A stretch of 64,000 nucleotides of DNA from Chaetoceros tenuissimus (Eukaryota > Bacillariophyta > Thalassiosirophyceae > Chaetocerotales > Chaetocerotaceae). The translations under genes and the position numbers were made by a program. The notes below the pieces were generated by a model, which saw nothing but the letters and a program-made list of their open reading frames with translations, ran no database searches and was not told where the DNA came from. The stretch lies in NCBI GenBank assembly GCA_021927905.1, contig BLLK01000045.1, positions 1,116,001 to 1,180,000 on the forward strand, written 5' to 3'. Positions 11,024 through 20,900 of this stretch are shown here, piece by piece; position 1 is the first letter of the stretch, and each line of letters starts with the position of its first letter.

Positions 11024-13352
11024 ATGCCAGCTGGAAATCATCGAACTTCTTCATCCATGATATTACTCGTGCTCATTCTTGCAACATGTTTAAATGTTGC
11101 CCTTTCAGAAGTTACCTTTGAACGAACGATTGGTAATGGTAAGTTTTGAGTTTTAGCCATGTGGAACTTAGAAGAAGAGTACAATCGCTTCCTACAATGA
11201 GATGCATGCTTCACAACTGCATGTATCATCTTTTTTGATTGGATGTCACAATTACCTTTCTTTTGGAATGCTGTCGTATTCATGAACTCTTGGAAATCTA
11301 ACCATTGTCTATGTTTTCTCGAAATGAATAGGACATGCAAATGGTCATGAAAAAAATAACAATCCAAATGGTAGACCGTTTGAATCAGGCGACTTTGAAT
11401 TTCCATGGAATGGCAATAGTAGGCAAAATGATGAATGGGAATTGTTGCCTATTGAAGTAGGAGATACTTCTGCATCACCAACAAGTAGTGATAGCTCATT
11501 TGAATTGGTAACTCCAGCACCCACAGCTTCCCCAACGAAAGCACCAACAGCTTCACCAACTTCTGCACCAACTTCTGCACCAACATCGCAGCCCACAACT
11601 TCTGAACCGTCAAAGACACCCACAAAGCTACCAACTTCAAAACCAACAAAGACTGCTAGTTCAAATCCTACAGGTCAACCATCACGTTCACCAACCACTT
11701 CACCATCTACGAAACCATCAGTGACAAAAAGTGCATCTCCAACTTTTCAACCATCTCATTCGCCTACAATGACGGCGAGCTCCACACCTACGTCACAACC
11801 ATCTCCTTCACCTAGTAACTTATCATCAATGTCTCCATCAAGTTTCCCCTCTACAAAGCCATCTGCCAAGCCATCGGCATCTCCATCATTGTCACCTTCA
11901 TCTCAACCAACAGGATCTCCATTTGCTTCTCCGTCATTGTCACCCACAGCCTTTCCTTCACACAGTCCATCCTCTAAACCTTCTGCTTTACCAAGTTCAA
12001 AACCAAGTTCAGTACCAACTTCATTTCCATCAAAGTCACCTACCTCCAAACCTTCACCACAGCCAACTATTTCTTTTTTTCCTTCTCCAGCTCCGTCCAT
12101 TAGTCCATCGTCTACCCCTACCTCCTTACCGAGTCAAAGCCCATCATACACAGAAAAAGTATTCGAATTCTCCATGGATTTATTTTTTGACGACTTAGAT
12201 GCACTTCCTAGTGGCGGAAAGTCTCGAACAGTGTTGGAAGATGAATTGGCACTTGTAGTCGAAGTCGCATTAATGGAAAGATTTCCCGATGATAAATTTA
12301 CAAAAGTTTGGGCGACTATCAAAGATGAACGACGTCAGTTGAGATCTATTTCACGTATGTTACAGGCTGTTGTGACAAGAGTTCCAATGAAGATTCAGTT
12401 TTCAGTTCGATCCGGGTATGATTTTGAAAAGAATATGGATCAAGTTGCTAACGCTGTTGCATCAGCCTTTAATACTGTTGAAAAGGAGAAAGACTTCATC
12501 ATTTCTTTGCAGAAACAAGATACTAGTTTCAGCAAAATCAATGGATTAAAAGTGACTGTCAATGACAAAGAGGTTGTTCCAACGGAACCAAGTGGTACCA
12601 ATTCATGGATTTATATTGGAACAGGAATTGGAATTGCAGTTCTCGTAGTTTCAGGAATACTTTTCTTTACTTTTCAGAGAAGAAGGAATCAAAACTATTA
12701 TCAGAACCAGAGCCAAGAAGATATGAGATTCCCTGATATCATGGTTGATCCACAAAGTAAGGATGAGGTATCGACTTTACATGCTCCAGAGCTTGGACAA
12801 ACAATGTTTGGACATCAATATGCACTTGAAGATGATCAGAATAATGACAGCTACATGTCAACAGGATTTGATTTCAAAATGGCATATGGTGGTGCAGGGG
12901 ATGTACCATCGGTTTCATCTGCTGGTGGCACGAGATCTGGTGTTGGACCGCATGCATTAGCTGACGATTTAACACAAGACGGAGCGTCTGGCAGGGGAAC
13001 AGAGTCAGACGTTAGTAGAGTGTTTGAAGTCCAAGAAGAAATAATGTCTCTCTTTGAGGAAGATCACTCATTTGATCAAATGTTTGGACAAGATGAAAGG
13101 ATTGAAATCATTGCACCACCTGGAAAATTGGGAGTCGTTATCGATACACCAAATGGATCTGTACCTATTGTGCATGCAATAAAGGAAACGAGTGTTTTGG
13201 CAGATAGAGTTAGAATTGGAGACAAACTTGTCTCTGTAGATGGGGAAGATACCAGTGACTATTCAGCAATCAAGGTGTCGAGATTGATTGCAAGCAAAGC
13301 TGGGAATAATAGAAGAGTGATGACATTTATGCGATCAGCAAATCCTAATTGA
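11024..13352 (+). CDS. Single-span receptor-like protein with Ser/Pro-repeat stalk and C-terminal PDZ domain (paralogue)
   Basis: Two exons: 11024-11138 and 11332-13352 (intron 11139-11331, GTAAGT to AATAG, phase 1, the same phase and position as in the paralogue), giving about 711 residues. Exon 1 encodes a signal peptide (SSSMILLVLILATCLNVALS). After about 40 residues comes a Thr/Ser/Pro-repeat stalk of about 230 residues, then a juxtamembrane domain containing FIISLQKQDTSF, a span (WIYIGTGIGIAVLVVSGILFF) with stop-transfer QRRRN, a disordered tail and a PDZ domain (GKLGVVIDTP, IGDKLVSVDG, KVSRLIASKAGN). Domain order matches 7345-10129; the PDZ and juxtamembrane parts are well conserved, the stalk and tail are not. 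It is likely a plasma-membrane surface protein; its function is unknown. Confidence 0.9.
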
Positions 13353-13712
13353 GTTCCCGTCCAGCGCAAAATTAAATCCATTTGTGTTACCATGTTTCTA
13401 TGTTTCTTGTAAAGATAAACCAATTATTACAATGACGACATCACCATAATATGTATGGTACTACCCCTACTTGATACGGTTCACAGAATTTGTTCGCATT
13501 GGAGACACTCTAACTCCACATTCTGCGACCACCAGCCAACGCAGAAAAAGTGGACAAAATGGACACAGATAAGTAATTCAATCAAATAAAGAGAAACAAA
13601 CTATCAAAGTTACGTTTTGACAACTTCAACAGCCGTAAAGGAGATATTTGATTTAACCTTTAGTATTTATCGCTGCAAATCTGGAGATTTACTGAAGAAG
13701 ACTGGAAGAAAT
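13353..13712. other. Intergenic between PDZ receptor and COX15
   Basis: This 360-bp AT-rich spacer holds the receptor 3' UTR and the COX15 leader. An in-frame TTG at 13617 extends the COX15 frame upstream, but the ATG at 13713 is the better start. No other feature was seen. Confidence 0.5.
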
Positions 13713-15035
13713 ATGGCAGCAAAAGTAGCAGCAACTACACTTGTGAAAAGAGGACTTCCTGCTCTCAATTCAACACCATTGAATCCTTATGCACCAGTGG
13801 CAAAATGGATCATTGGAACATCTGGTCTCGTCGCTGGAATGGTTCATATAGGGGGAGTTACTCGTCTTACCAAATCTGGTCTCTCCATGACAGACTGGAA
13901 ACCACTAGGTTCACTCCCACCAATCACAGATGAAGAATGGGCAGCAGAGTTTGAAAGATACAAGCAATTTCCTGAATGGCAACAGAGGAAAAGTATGACT
14001 GTCGAAGAATTTCAATATATCTACTTCTGGGAATGGGGTCATAGAATGCTTGGAAGAGTTGTCGGGGTTTGCTTCGCTGCTCCTTGGGCATACTTCGCAT
14101 TGAAGAAGAAGATTCCACCAGGATATTGCAATCGTATGAGACTTTTATTTGCAATGGGTGGAACACAGGGACTTGTAGGCTGGTGGATGGTCAAAAGTGG
14201 ACTAGGAGATGATAGACGTGGAGATAAGAGAGAGATTAGAGTTAGTCCATACCGTTTGGCAGCACATCTGGGTATGGCTTTTACCACTTACTCCACTTTG
14301 CTATGGACTGGACTTGGTATATCTCAGATCCCAAATGATGTTGGGAATGGTCAAAATGGAAATGTTGGTAGCAAGAGTAAGATTGCTGAGCTAGCTCAGT
14401 CATTGAGCAAAGAAGCAAGAAAGCATGCATCAAAGGTTCGCACAGGAGCAATCGCAGTGACAGGTTTAACAGCAGTCACTGTTGCTAGTGGTGCATTTGT
14501 TGCAGGTAATGATGCTGGTAATGCGTACAATACATTCCCAAAAATGAATGAGCAATGGATACCAAAGGATGATATGATTGATCCTGAATTGAAACCAAGT
14601 TATCGCAATGCATTCGAGAATACTGCTATGGTACAATGGAATCACAGAGTTTTGGGAACTTCTACTGCTCTTTCAGCTTTGACATTGGCTGGTGTTGGTC
14701 TCTTCCATCCTGCTACACGTCATGCAATTACTCCTCAAGTCAGCAGAGGACTGAAAGTTTTAGGAGGAGTTGCTGTAGGTCAGATGTCTCTCGGAATCGC
14801 AACACTGTTGAATTATGTTCCAATTGGACTCGCTGCTGTTCATCAGCTAGGATCTCTTGTAGTGCTCTCAACTGGAATTTACGTTGTACATTCACTTCGA
14901 TACGTCAGTCCAGGAGTTCTTCGAATAGTTGGAAAGCAGATTGTTACAAAAACACCGGGAGCAGCAGGAGCACCAAGCACTGCTTTTGCTGCGGCTGGAA
15001 AGCCTGTAGCAGTTGCGATGAAGGCAATAAAGTAA
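13713..15035 (+). CDS. Heme A synthase (COX15)
   Basis: A single-exon frame of 440 residues. It matches the COX15/CtaA family, which oxidises the C8 methyl of heme O to give heme A for cytochrome c oxidase in the mitochondrial inner membrane. Family landmarks in order are GMVHIGGVTRLTKSGLSMTDWKP in the first half-domain (two stretches around residues 43-65), EFQYIYFWEWGHRMLGR, RLAAHLGMAF, VQWNHRVLGT and AAVHQLGSLVVL; the paired His residues are the expected heme ligands. Eight membrane segments can be traced. The start is the first ATG (13713), whose short basic N-terminus fits a mitochondrial presequence. The C-terminal 40 residues are low in complexity. Length is near the eukaryotic norm. 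Confidence 0.95.
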   Translation: MAAKVAATTLVKRGLPALNSTPLNPYAPVAKWIIGTSGLVAGMVHIGGVTRLTKSGLSMTDWKPLGSLPPITDEEWAAEFERYKQFPEWQQRKSMTVEEFQYIYFWEWGHRMLGRVVGVCFAAPWAYFALKKKIPPGYCNRMRLLFAMGGTQGLVGWWMVKSGLGDDRRGDKREIRVSPYRLAAHLGMAFTTYSTLLWTGLGISQIPNDVGNGQNGNVGSKSKIAELAQSLSKEARKHASKVRTGAIAVTGLTAVTVASGAFVAGNDAGNAYNTFPKMNEQWIPKDDMIDPELKPSYRNAFENTAMVQWNHRVLGTSTALSALTLAGVGLFHPATRHAITPQVSRGLKVLGGVAVGQMSLGIATLLNYVPIGLAAVHQLGSLVVLSTGIYVVHSLRYVSPGVLRIVGKQIVTKTPGAAGAPSTAFAAAGKPVAVAMKAIK

Positions 15036-15149
15036 TCATTTAATTTTATTTTAAAAAGTAGTTTCAGAATAATAAAGAATCCAGGTGAAGATCCGGATCC
15101 TATCCCACATAGAAAGTCACAACATAGCCCAGGATATATGAGCATTAAT

Positions 15150-16676
15150 CTAATATCCATACTTTGTGCTACCCGCTACAGTGTTGTAATCTGCACCATC
15201 AAGTGAGAAGCCATAACTGACATAACTTTCGTCAACAGATGCATCATCATCATTTCTTTTTGACGCTGCATATTCATGTGGATATGTCGCCAGTGAGGCC
15301 ATAATATCATCATCAATCACATCAGCGTGGTCGTTAACTGTTTTACTGGTGCGATTATTTGTTTCGGTAGTACTGACACTGTTATCAACTGCACTATCAT
15401 TAAGCGCCATTTTCTTTTCAGTCTCTTGAAGTACAAGTTTCATAGGAGATGTCATTTGTGGAACACCTGCCATCTCTTCCGTTGCACCATGGCTATCGAA
15501 GAGAAGATCTCCTTCATCTGCACTGCTACTTGCGTTACTTCTACTGGATAGAATGTATTTTGGCTTGAAACGTGTACTTGTTCTCTGGTGTCTTGAACGA
15601 TGACTTGTGTGCTTTGCTGTCGATGCTTCTACACTTTGTTGGATCCAGGCTTTCTTTGCATTCTTCACTACAGACGGAAGAGAGTATACACTCTCGGTGT
15701 ATTCACTAATTGCATCGTCATTCTGAAGGCCGCTTTGTTTAATTTCTAGCACAGGAGGTGCATTGCGTCTGCTTCGGTGGTGTTGACGAGGTACTCCTTC
15801 AACCTGATCAGATCCTCTAGTGGTAGGAGTAATCTCATTTGTTTTTTGTGGGACAGAATCTTGTCTACGACGGAATGCAAGGAAAATTGCAAATCCAAGA
15901 AGAAGCATGGAACACGCAGCTACAACTACTGCAATGATGATCACAGCATCAAATGAATTCTTTCCACTAGGGGTCGTGTTGTTTGGGGCGACATAGTCAT
16001 CATCATAGACTGGAGTAGTAGTTACTTCCGAGGTGGAGACACCAAGCTCAAGACTAGTAATAGCATTGAGACCAGTTCGCTTATCAGACTTTTGTAACAT
16101 ATTAAGGAGAGTTCCATTTTCATCTGCTTGCGCTTGAAGTTGCTTTGCTTGAACATAGTTTGCAGATGGTATAGGTAAATCCCCATCTCTAGTAAATACT
16201 GCAACACCATCATAGCGTCTATTCATAACTACTATACTCATGTTTCTCTTTCTAAGGTTTCCGGATCTAACAGGAACAATGTCAAGTTCAGATTCTAAGT
16301 GAACACTGTCTTCGACAGAATCAAGGATGGCTGGCGAGTTGAAAATGCCATCCATCTCTACAGTGTCTACGCCTTCAACTAGGTTTCTACGACGCTTCAT
16401 TCCAATTGAGGAAAGAGAGACGTGACTAAATGGAGCATAGATGGTCTTTCCATTGGCATTATCGTATTCTTTGTTCAGGAAATCATCAAAGTATGTCTTG
16501 AGCACTTCTGTAAGCTCAGAAAGGTTGAGTGAAAATGCAGTTTGACGCTCTTTTGAGGCAGAGAAAATGTTGACAGGAGAGAATCTATCAGAAAGTCTCC
16601 TATTTTGAGAAGTATCTACTTCAAGTCTCACTCCAAAAGGAAGGAACTTGACAAGCACTTTGGCGTTTGAACTCAT
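15150..16676 (-). CDS. Single-span membrane protein, unknown function
   Basis: Residue 1 is taken as the ATG at 16676, giving 508 residues. The first about 230 residues form a mixed alpha/beta region without obvious signal peptide, followed by an Asn/Thr-rich linker, one membrane span (AVIIIAVVVAACSMLLLGFAIFLAF, about residues 245-270), a stop-transfer RRRQ and a disordered cytosolic tail rich in Ser, Arg and Asp. The layout resembles the two PDZ receptors nearby, but there is no Ser/Pro stalk or PDZ domain, and I cannot show homology. Absence of a signal peptide may mean a missed upstream exon; an in-frame stop lies a short way upstream of the ATG. The gene is convergent with COX15, with a 3' spacer of about 114 bp. 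Confidence 0.8.
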   Translation of the reverse strand: MSSNAKVLVKFLPFGVRLEVDTSQNRRLSDRFSPVNIFSASKERQTAFSLNLSELTEVLKTYFDDFLNKEYDNANGKTIYAPFSHVSLSSIGMKRRRNLVEGVDTVEMDGIFNSPAILDSVEDSVHLESELDIVPVRSGNLRKRNMSIVVMNRRYDGVAVFTRDGDLPIPSANYVQAKQLQAQADENGTLLNMLQKSDKRTGLNAITSLELGVSTSEVTTTPVYDDDYVAPNNTTPSGKNSFDAVIIIAVVVAACSMLLLGFAIFLAFRRRQDSVPQKTNEITPTTRGSDQVEGVPRQHHRSRRNAPPVLEIKQSGLQNDDAISEYTESVYSLPSVVKNAKKAWIQQSVEASTAKHTSHRSRHQRTSTRFKPKYILSSRSNASSSADEGDLLFDSHGATEEMAGVPQMTSPMKLVLQETEKKMALNDSAVDNSVSTTETNNRTSKTVNDHADVIDDDIMASLATYPHEYAASKRNDDDASVDESYVSYGFSLDGADYNTVAGSTKYGY

Positions 16677-17286
16677 TTCCAAGATATCTTCGTGGTTATG
16701 TCTTTGTCAAAGTTATTGACGCACAAAGTTTGCACAAAAGAAATAGATGTGTTTCGACACGTGTTCTACAATTACCACAACAAATGAAGAAGAAAGTACT
16801 CCTCTACACTTAATCCTGATATTTGATGTATGTCGACCTTGTGCAGTGAATGATTCTTTTAGCTGTTAATGTTGTTCAAAAAATACACAGCGGGCTAAGA
16901 ATTTGAATCGGCACGACTTGATCAAACATGATTTAATTTGACTAAAAAAGCTTAAGCCTTCTTTTTCTGCAACAAGGGAATGGTTTGCAGTTTAGTGGGA
17001 TTAACTTTGATATTTACTTTAAAAATTAATAAGCATTGTGAATGAAGAGGAAAGAACATGCTTCTCATTAGCCCTTCTCGTTTGCGCTTGATGACAACTC
17101 TTCGAAGTTCGTCAAGATTCCAATGACGCTAATAATGACGTTAGTCTAAATAGGCTTATTAGCATGTCGTAGCACTTTTTCAGTACTTTTTCTGTATATC
17201 CATGCACCCTAAGAAGTAGTGTAATCAAAAGCAAAGAGAAAAAAGAAATGTGTTCAAAAGTTAACTATTATTAAGTTGAAGAGGCG
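16677..17286. other. Intergenic with TGACG motifs
   Basis: This should contain the promoter of the 15150-16676 gene and the 3' UTR of the carrier-domain gene. Apart from the motif pair at 17120-17141 nothing distinctive is seen. Confidence 0.5.
17120..17141. promoter_or_regulatory. Paired TGACGC / TGACGT sites (bZIP-like)
   Basis: CCAATGACGC (17120-17129) is followed by TGACGT (17136-17141). Both hexamers match the CO2/cAMP-responsive elements described for carbonic anhydrase promoters in Phaeodactylum, which bind a bZIP factor. They lie about 450 bp upstream of the ATG at 16676. Function here is inferred only from the motif. Confidence 0.3.
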
Positions 17287-20200
17287 CTACTGTAGACCTT
17301 GGCGAATCGCATAAAATACGTCCAGAACCAGTGTCAAATCTTCTGATCCTACCTGGAAAACAGTCTTGGCATAGTCATAAAGGAAGAATTGAAGTCCAAT
17401 GACAAGAAAGAAAAATGTAGCTCTAGCAGGTAAACCTGCAAATAGATTTAATATACCTCCATCTTGATCAAGCAAATCGCGAACAATCGGTTTCCAATCA
17501 ACTCCATTTTTGGGTGTTTCGTCGTCGTCATTACTTGCAGAGTTTTCTGCATTCTTCTTTTGCGATGATGTAAGAGTCAAAATCAGATCTGCTGGATGAG
17601 AGACTACAGCTCCTGCTATTCCAGCAAATGCACCAGCAATTGCAGACAATGCTAAGCCTATTCCACCACTTCCAACTTGCACTGGTTCTAGAATTTGCGG
17701 TTGAGCATTGACCAAAGAAACTAATGTTGTAGCAACAAGGTCAAACGCAAGAAACTTGGTGACAGCAAATGGTAATTCTCGACTAGCGATTGGAAGAAAA
17801 CCAGAAAACAGAGGTGGAATGTCATCTTTTTTGATATCTTTGAGAGTGATCTTGTCATTAGAAACGATATCGTTATTTCCGAAGATATTCTTCTTCTTCT
17901 TCTTTCTCTTCATTACATCTTTCCTCTTTTCGATCAAAAAGTCAGATAGAACATCTGATACTGGCTTAGGTTCAACATATCCCATGGAACGAACACGCAA
18001 GATTTCAAAAGGCGCGGCGGCAAGGCTAGTAATGATACACGCAACTGCAGCAGCTGCTAGAAATACTAATTCTTCTCCTGTACCTTTTGCACTTCCACCA
18101 TTTTCTCCAAAGAACACCATTGTAAACGATCGCCGAAACAATTCTGTTGCTCCAAATCCCAACGAACCAAAAACAACTGATGCCATAAAAGTGATATCTG
18201 CGCTCTGAAAGATAGATAATGGGCCTCTCAATGTAATCATGGCTTTTATAACATCCAAGGTTCCTGCCTTTGATTTGGATTCTGCAGAATGGTTTTCATT
18301 TTGGGACTTCTCTGAATGATTTTGGCCCGTCTGACTTTTTTCATTAACGAGTTGTAACAGTTCTTCATCATTTTTGAGTTGAATTTTGGTTTTTACGAGT
18401 TCCAATGGGTTCAAGGCTGTCCTTACAAGGACTGTACATATACCACCACTTAATGCTAATCTTGTGTACTCACTACCAGTGAGAGCAGCTGCGTTTTTTG
18501 TAACAGGCTTATTGCCTATGGCCCCGAAAACAGGATCATAAGCTCTGTATCGAGGAGATGGTAAAAATAATGAAGTAGTTGGCGCTGGAAGAGACAATAC
18601 TCTATAATTGCCATTTCTGACTGAAGTCTCTCCAGTCTCTGGAATTGGATCACCTGGAGCAGTGAAAAATAAAGGAGTATTTGATGGTAATAAAGCCAAT
18701 GGACCATTTGCCATTTTGTCTAAAATGCTAGGATCAGAAGCGATGAGATCTTTCTGCTCCGACTCACTATTAGTCTGAGACAATCGAATCTCTCCCGTTT
18801 CCTTTGAATACATTTCAGTCACCTCTATTGTCACAGCCTCCGAATCTACAGCTCTCCAAGTTTTTCTATCTATAGGGGAGAGATACCAGTCGGCGTCCTC
18901 GGATGGAGGTGAAATGTACGCTTTTGGAGGTTGACCAAGGATGTAACCATTTCCACCATCTACAAGCTTAACTTCAGTGATTGCATATTCCAAATCTGCA
19001 ACAGCAATTGCTGATTTATATTTTTTGCGTTCCTTACTACTTGTTCCCCGTGGAATTTTAGGAGGTGCTATTCTTACCTCTGGAATGACATCTTTTTTCT
19101 TGTCATATAATCCATAGCCGTATCCAGGATCTAGCACAATTATTGATTCCACAGATCCATCACGGTCTAAAATTGCAGTGGCTTCACATGGTATAGAAAC
19201 ACCTTTTTGAATAACCTCAACCTTTGGAGGGGTTTTGTACATGCTACCGCCATCTAGAACTTTAATGTTCAAAATCCTCGAAGTTGGAGCTGTCTTAATC
19301 ATGAAACTAGCTGGTTTGTAGGATGAGCCTAATGCAGGAGGTGCATCAATGATTACCTCAGGCTTTTCATACTTCGAGTAGCCACCACCATGCCTTGAAT
19401 TAGTTCTGTAATTGCTACTTTCTAGCTGAAGACCGACAACTTTAAAATCTTTGACACTTCCATTATCAGACTCCCCTAGAATTCCTTTTATTTCTCTTGC
19501 TGGTTGCAGTTTTGGATTACTTATGAGAGAGAATAAAATTGCTAACTGTCTCTTCTCTTCTGAAGATGTATATCTTGCTTGCAGCAACGAGAAGAGATTC
19601 AGAATTCCCTTGCGAGCATTATCTCTCACTTTTTTGTCATCTAGTGCTTGGGGTAATTTACTTTTACCCAATTTCTTTTTTATTGCATCGAAGAAACCTG
19701 TTTTCACCTCTGTTTTTGAATCCAGACTACCAAGAGAAGTTTGAGGTGCTTTGGCATTTAACCCAGCCTTTGCAGCAGTTGGGTTTGCATACGATCCATA
19801 AGGGCCGACAAAGTAGTCTGCTAATCCTACTTCAACTGACTCTGCAAATTCAGCAAATCTGAGTTTCATTTTGACATCACTGGACATCTTTCCATCTGCT
19901 TTGAAATCTTGCTCATTCCACCATGCAGCAGCCGCAGGATCATATGACAGCAAAAACCGTGATAGATATGTTATAAATCTAGTCTCATAAATAGATTGAA
20001 GAATTTCATTATCACTAGCAAGTACGCTCCTTTTTGACTCAAGTTGAATACCTCTGGCGAGATCACTTCCCCCTCCACCAATCATATCTTTTTTCGGTGA
20101 GAACAGTTCCCCTGATTTTGAATCAATCTCAGCTTTACCAGCATTAGCAACTTGAGAAGAAAGCAAAACAGAAGAGACTCCAATGAGCTGAAGTGCTTTA

Positions 20201-20442
20201 CGTCTATTGCATGCTCTATCATTTACTAGATCTTCTGCTCTCGTGTCTGTAAAATATTCAGTGCAACTATCGTCGATGACTTTCTCATCAAATGAAGATC
20301 TTTTTGATAATTGAAATATGGCAGGTGATTGACACCGTATCGAATGCCTACTAGCCGATGACGACTGGAAGGCGTCCACCAGCCTAGAATTGGATGGTAT
20401 TATTGAAAATATGAAAGCGATGATAGCATATGAAGAAAACAT
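17287..20442 (-). CDS. Plastid-targeted protein with repeat domain and C-terminal mitochondrial-carrier-type domain
   Basis: A single frame of 1051 residues from ATG 20442. The N-terminus is a signal peptide followed by LVDAFQSSS, an ASAF-like plastid import motif. A second hydrophobic stretch (LIGVSSVLLSSQVANA, about 90-105) could be a thylakoid signal or an envelope anchor. Residues about 330-540 carry at least three glycine/tyrosine turns of the form DGGxxY..PPxV. The last about 400 residues match the mitochondrial carrier family in three modules, with PLELVKTKIQ, PFEILRVRS and HPADLILTLTSS as the signature Px[DE] helices. Most carriers are about 300 residues and lack such a leader. Substrate cannot be read from the sequence; an envelope transporter with a large stromal or intermembrane domain is inferred. 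It is divergent to the PsbP-like gene at 20901. Confidence 0.8.
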   Translation of the reverse strand: MFSSYAIIAFIFSIIPSNSRLVDAFQSSSASRHSIRCQSPAIFQLSKRSSFDEKVIDDSCTEYFTDTRAEDLVNDRACNRRKALQLIGVSSVLLSSQVANAGKAEIDSKSGELFSPKKDMIGGGGSDLARGIQLESKRSVLASDNEILQSIYETRFITYLSRFLLSYDPAAAAWWNEQDFKADGKMSSDVKMKLRFAEFAESVEVGLADYFVGPYGSYANPTAAKAGLNAKAPQTSLGSLDSKTEVKTGFFDAIKKKLGKSKLPQALDDKKVRDNARKGILNLFSLLQARYTSSEEKRQLAILFSLISNPKLQPAREIKGILGESDNGSVKDFKVVGLQLESSNYRTNSRHGGGYSKYEKPEVIIDAPPALGSSYKPASFMIKTAPTSRILNIKVLDGGSMYKTPPKVEVIQKGVSIPCEATAILDRDGSVESIIVLDPGYGYGLYDKKKDVIPEVRIAPPKIPRGTSSKERKKYKSAIAVADLEYAITEVKLVDGGNGYILGQPPKAYISPPSEDADWYLSPIDRKTWRAVDSEAVTIEVTEMYSKETGEIRLSQTNSESEQKDLIASDPSILDKMANGPLALLPSNTPLFFTAPGDPIPETGETSVRNGNYRVLSLPAPTTSLFLPSPRYRAYDPVFGAIGNKPVTKNAAALTGSEYTRLALSGGICTVLVRTALNPLELVKTKIQLKNDEELLQLVNEKSQTGQNHSEKSQNENHSAESKSKAGTLDVIKAMITLRGPLSIFQSADITFMASVVFGSLGFGATELFRRSFTMVFFGENGGSAKGTGEELVFLAAAAVACIITSLAAAPFEILRVRSMGYVEPKPVSDVLSDFLIEKRKDVMKRKKKKKNIFGNNDIVSNDKITLKDIKKDDIPPLFSGFLPIASRELPFAVTKFLAFDLVATTLVSLVNAQPQILEPVQVGSGGIGLALSAIAGAFAGIAGAVVSHPADLILTLTSSQKKNAENSASNDDDETPKNGVDWKPIVRDLLDQDGGILNLFAGLPARATFFFLVIGLQFFLYDYAKTVFQVGSEDLTLVLDVFYAIRQGLQ

Positions 20443-20900
20443 TTATGTTGTACGTTTCTGATAATCTCTATCTTTTGACATGCATTGATATGTGACAGCA
20501 ATCTTTTGTTTGTTATGTATATTGGATATAATTTGTGCACATTTGATTCTGGTACTGTATATATGCAATCGAAATCTTTTAGGAATGAACAAAACTTCTA
20601 TCTACGTTGAAAGAATTAATGCTATCGCAGTTTTCAGAAGTGATCAACATCCAAAAAGGAATGTGGATCCAAATCCAAACCAATGACGTTACCGATGACG
20701 GTTACAAACGTCAGTTTCAATGGTTGTGAGAGCACTCAGTGCTGTGTTTGATGAGAGTGACTCACTTTTTCATGCATCGTATCTTTTCAATGATGCAACT
20801 TTTCTTTACATTTCGATGTTGTTGTTTGCGACATCGCGACATCATTCACCACTTTTGTAATTACATATATTTTAGCATCTTTTTCGCCACATAACAAATC
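20443..20900. other. Divergent promoter region of two plastid-protein genes
   Basis: This 458-bp spacer separates the starts of the carrier-domain gene (minus) and the PsbP-like gene (plus). It contains the TGACG/CGTCA cluster at 20684-20713, near its middle. A 64-codon frame at 20492-20686 has no support. Confidence 0.6.
20684..20713. promoter_or_regulatory. Cluster of three TGACG/CGTCA elements
   Basis: Within 30 bp lie TGACGTTAC, TGACGGTTAC and an inverted ACGTCA. The first two form a near direct repeat and the outer two form an inverted pair. TGACGT and ACGTCA are the core of CO2/cAMP-responsive and other bZIP sites in diatoms. The position between two divergent plastid genes makes a shared regulatory site plausible; this is inference. 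Confidence 0.45.

Noticed and set aside
11345-12100. Minus-strand Gly/Val/Glu-rich frames
   Set aside because: Antisense shadows of the second receptor's stalk.
17708-18208. 166-codon plus-strand frame
   Set aside because: Antisense of the carrier domain, no independent support.
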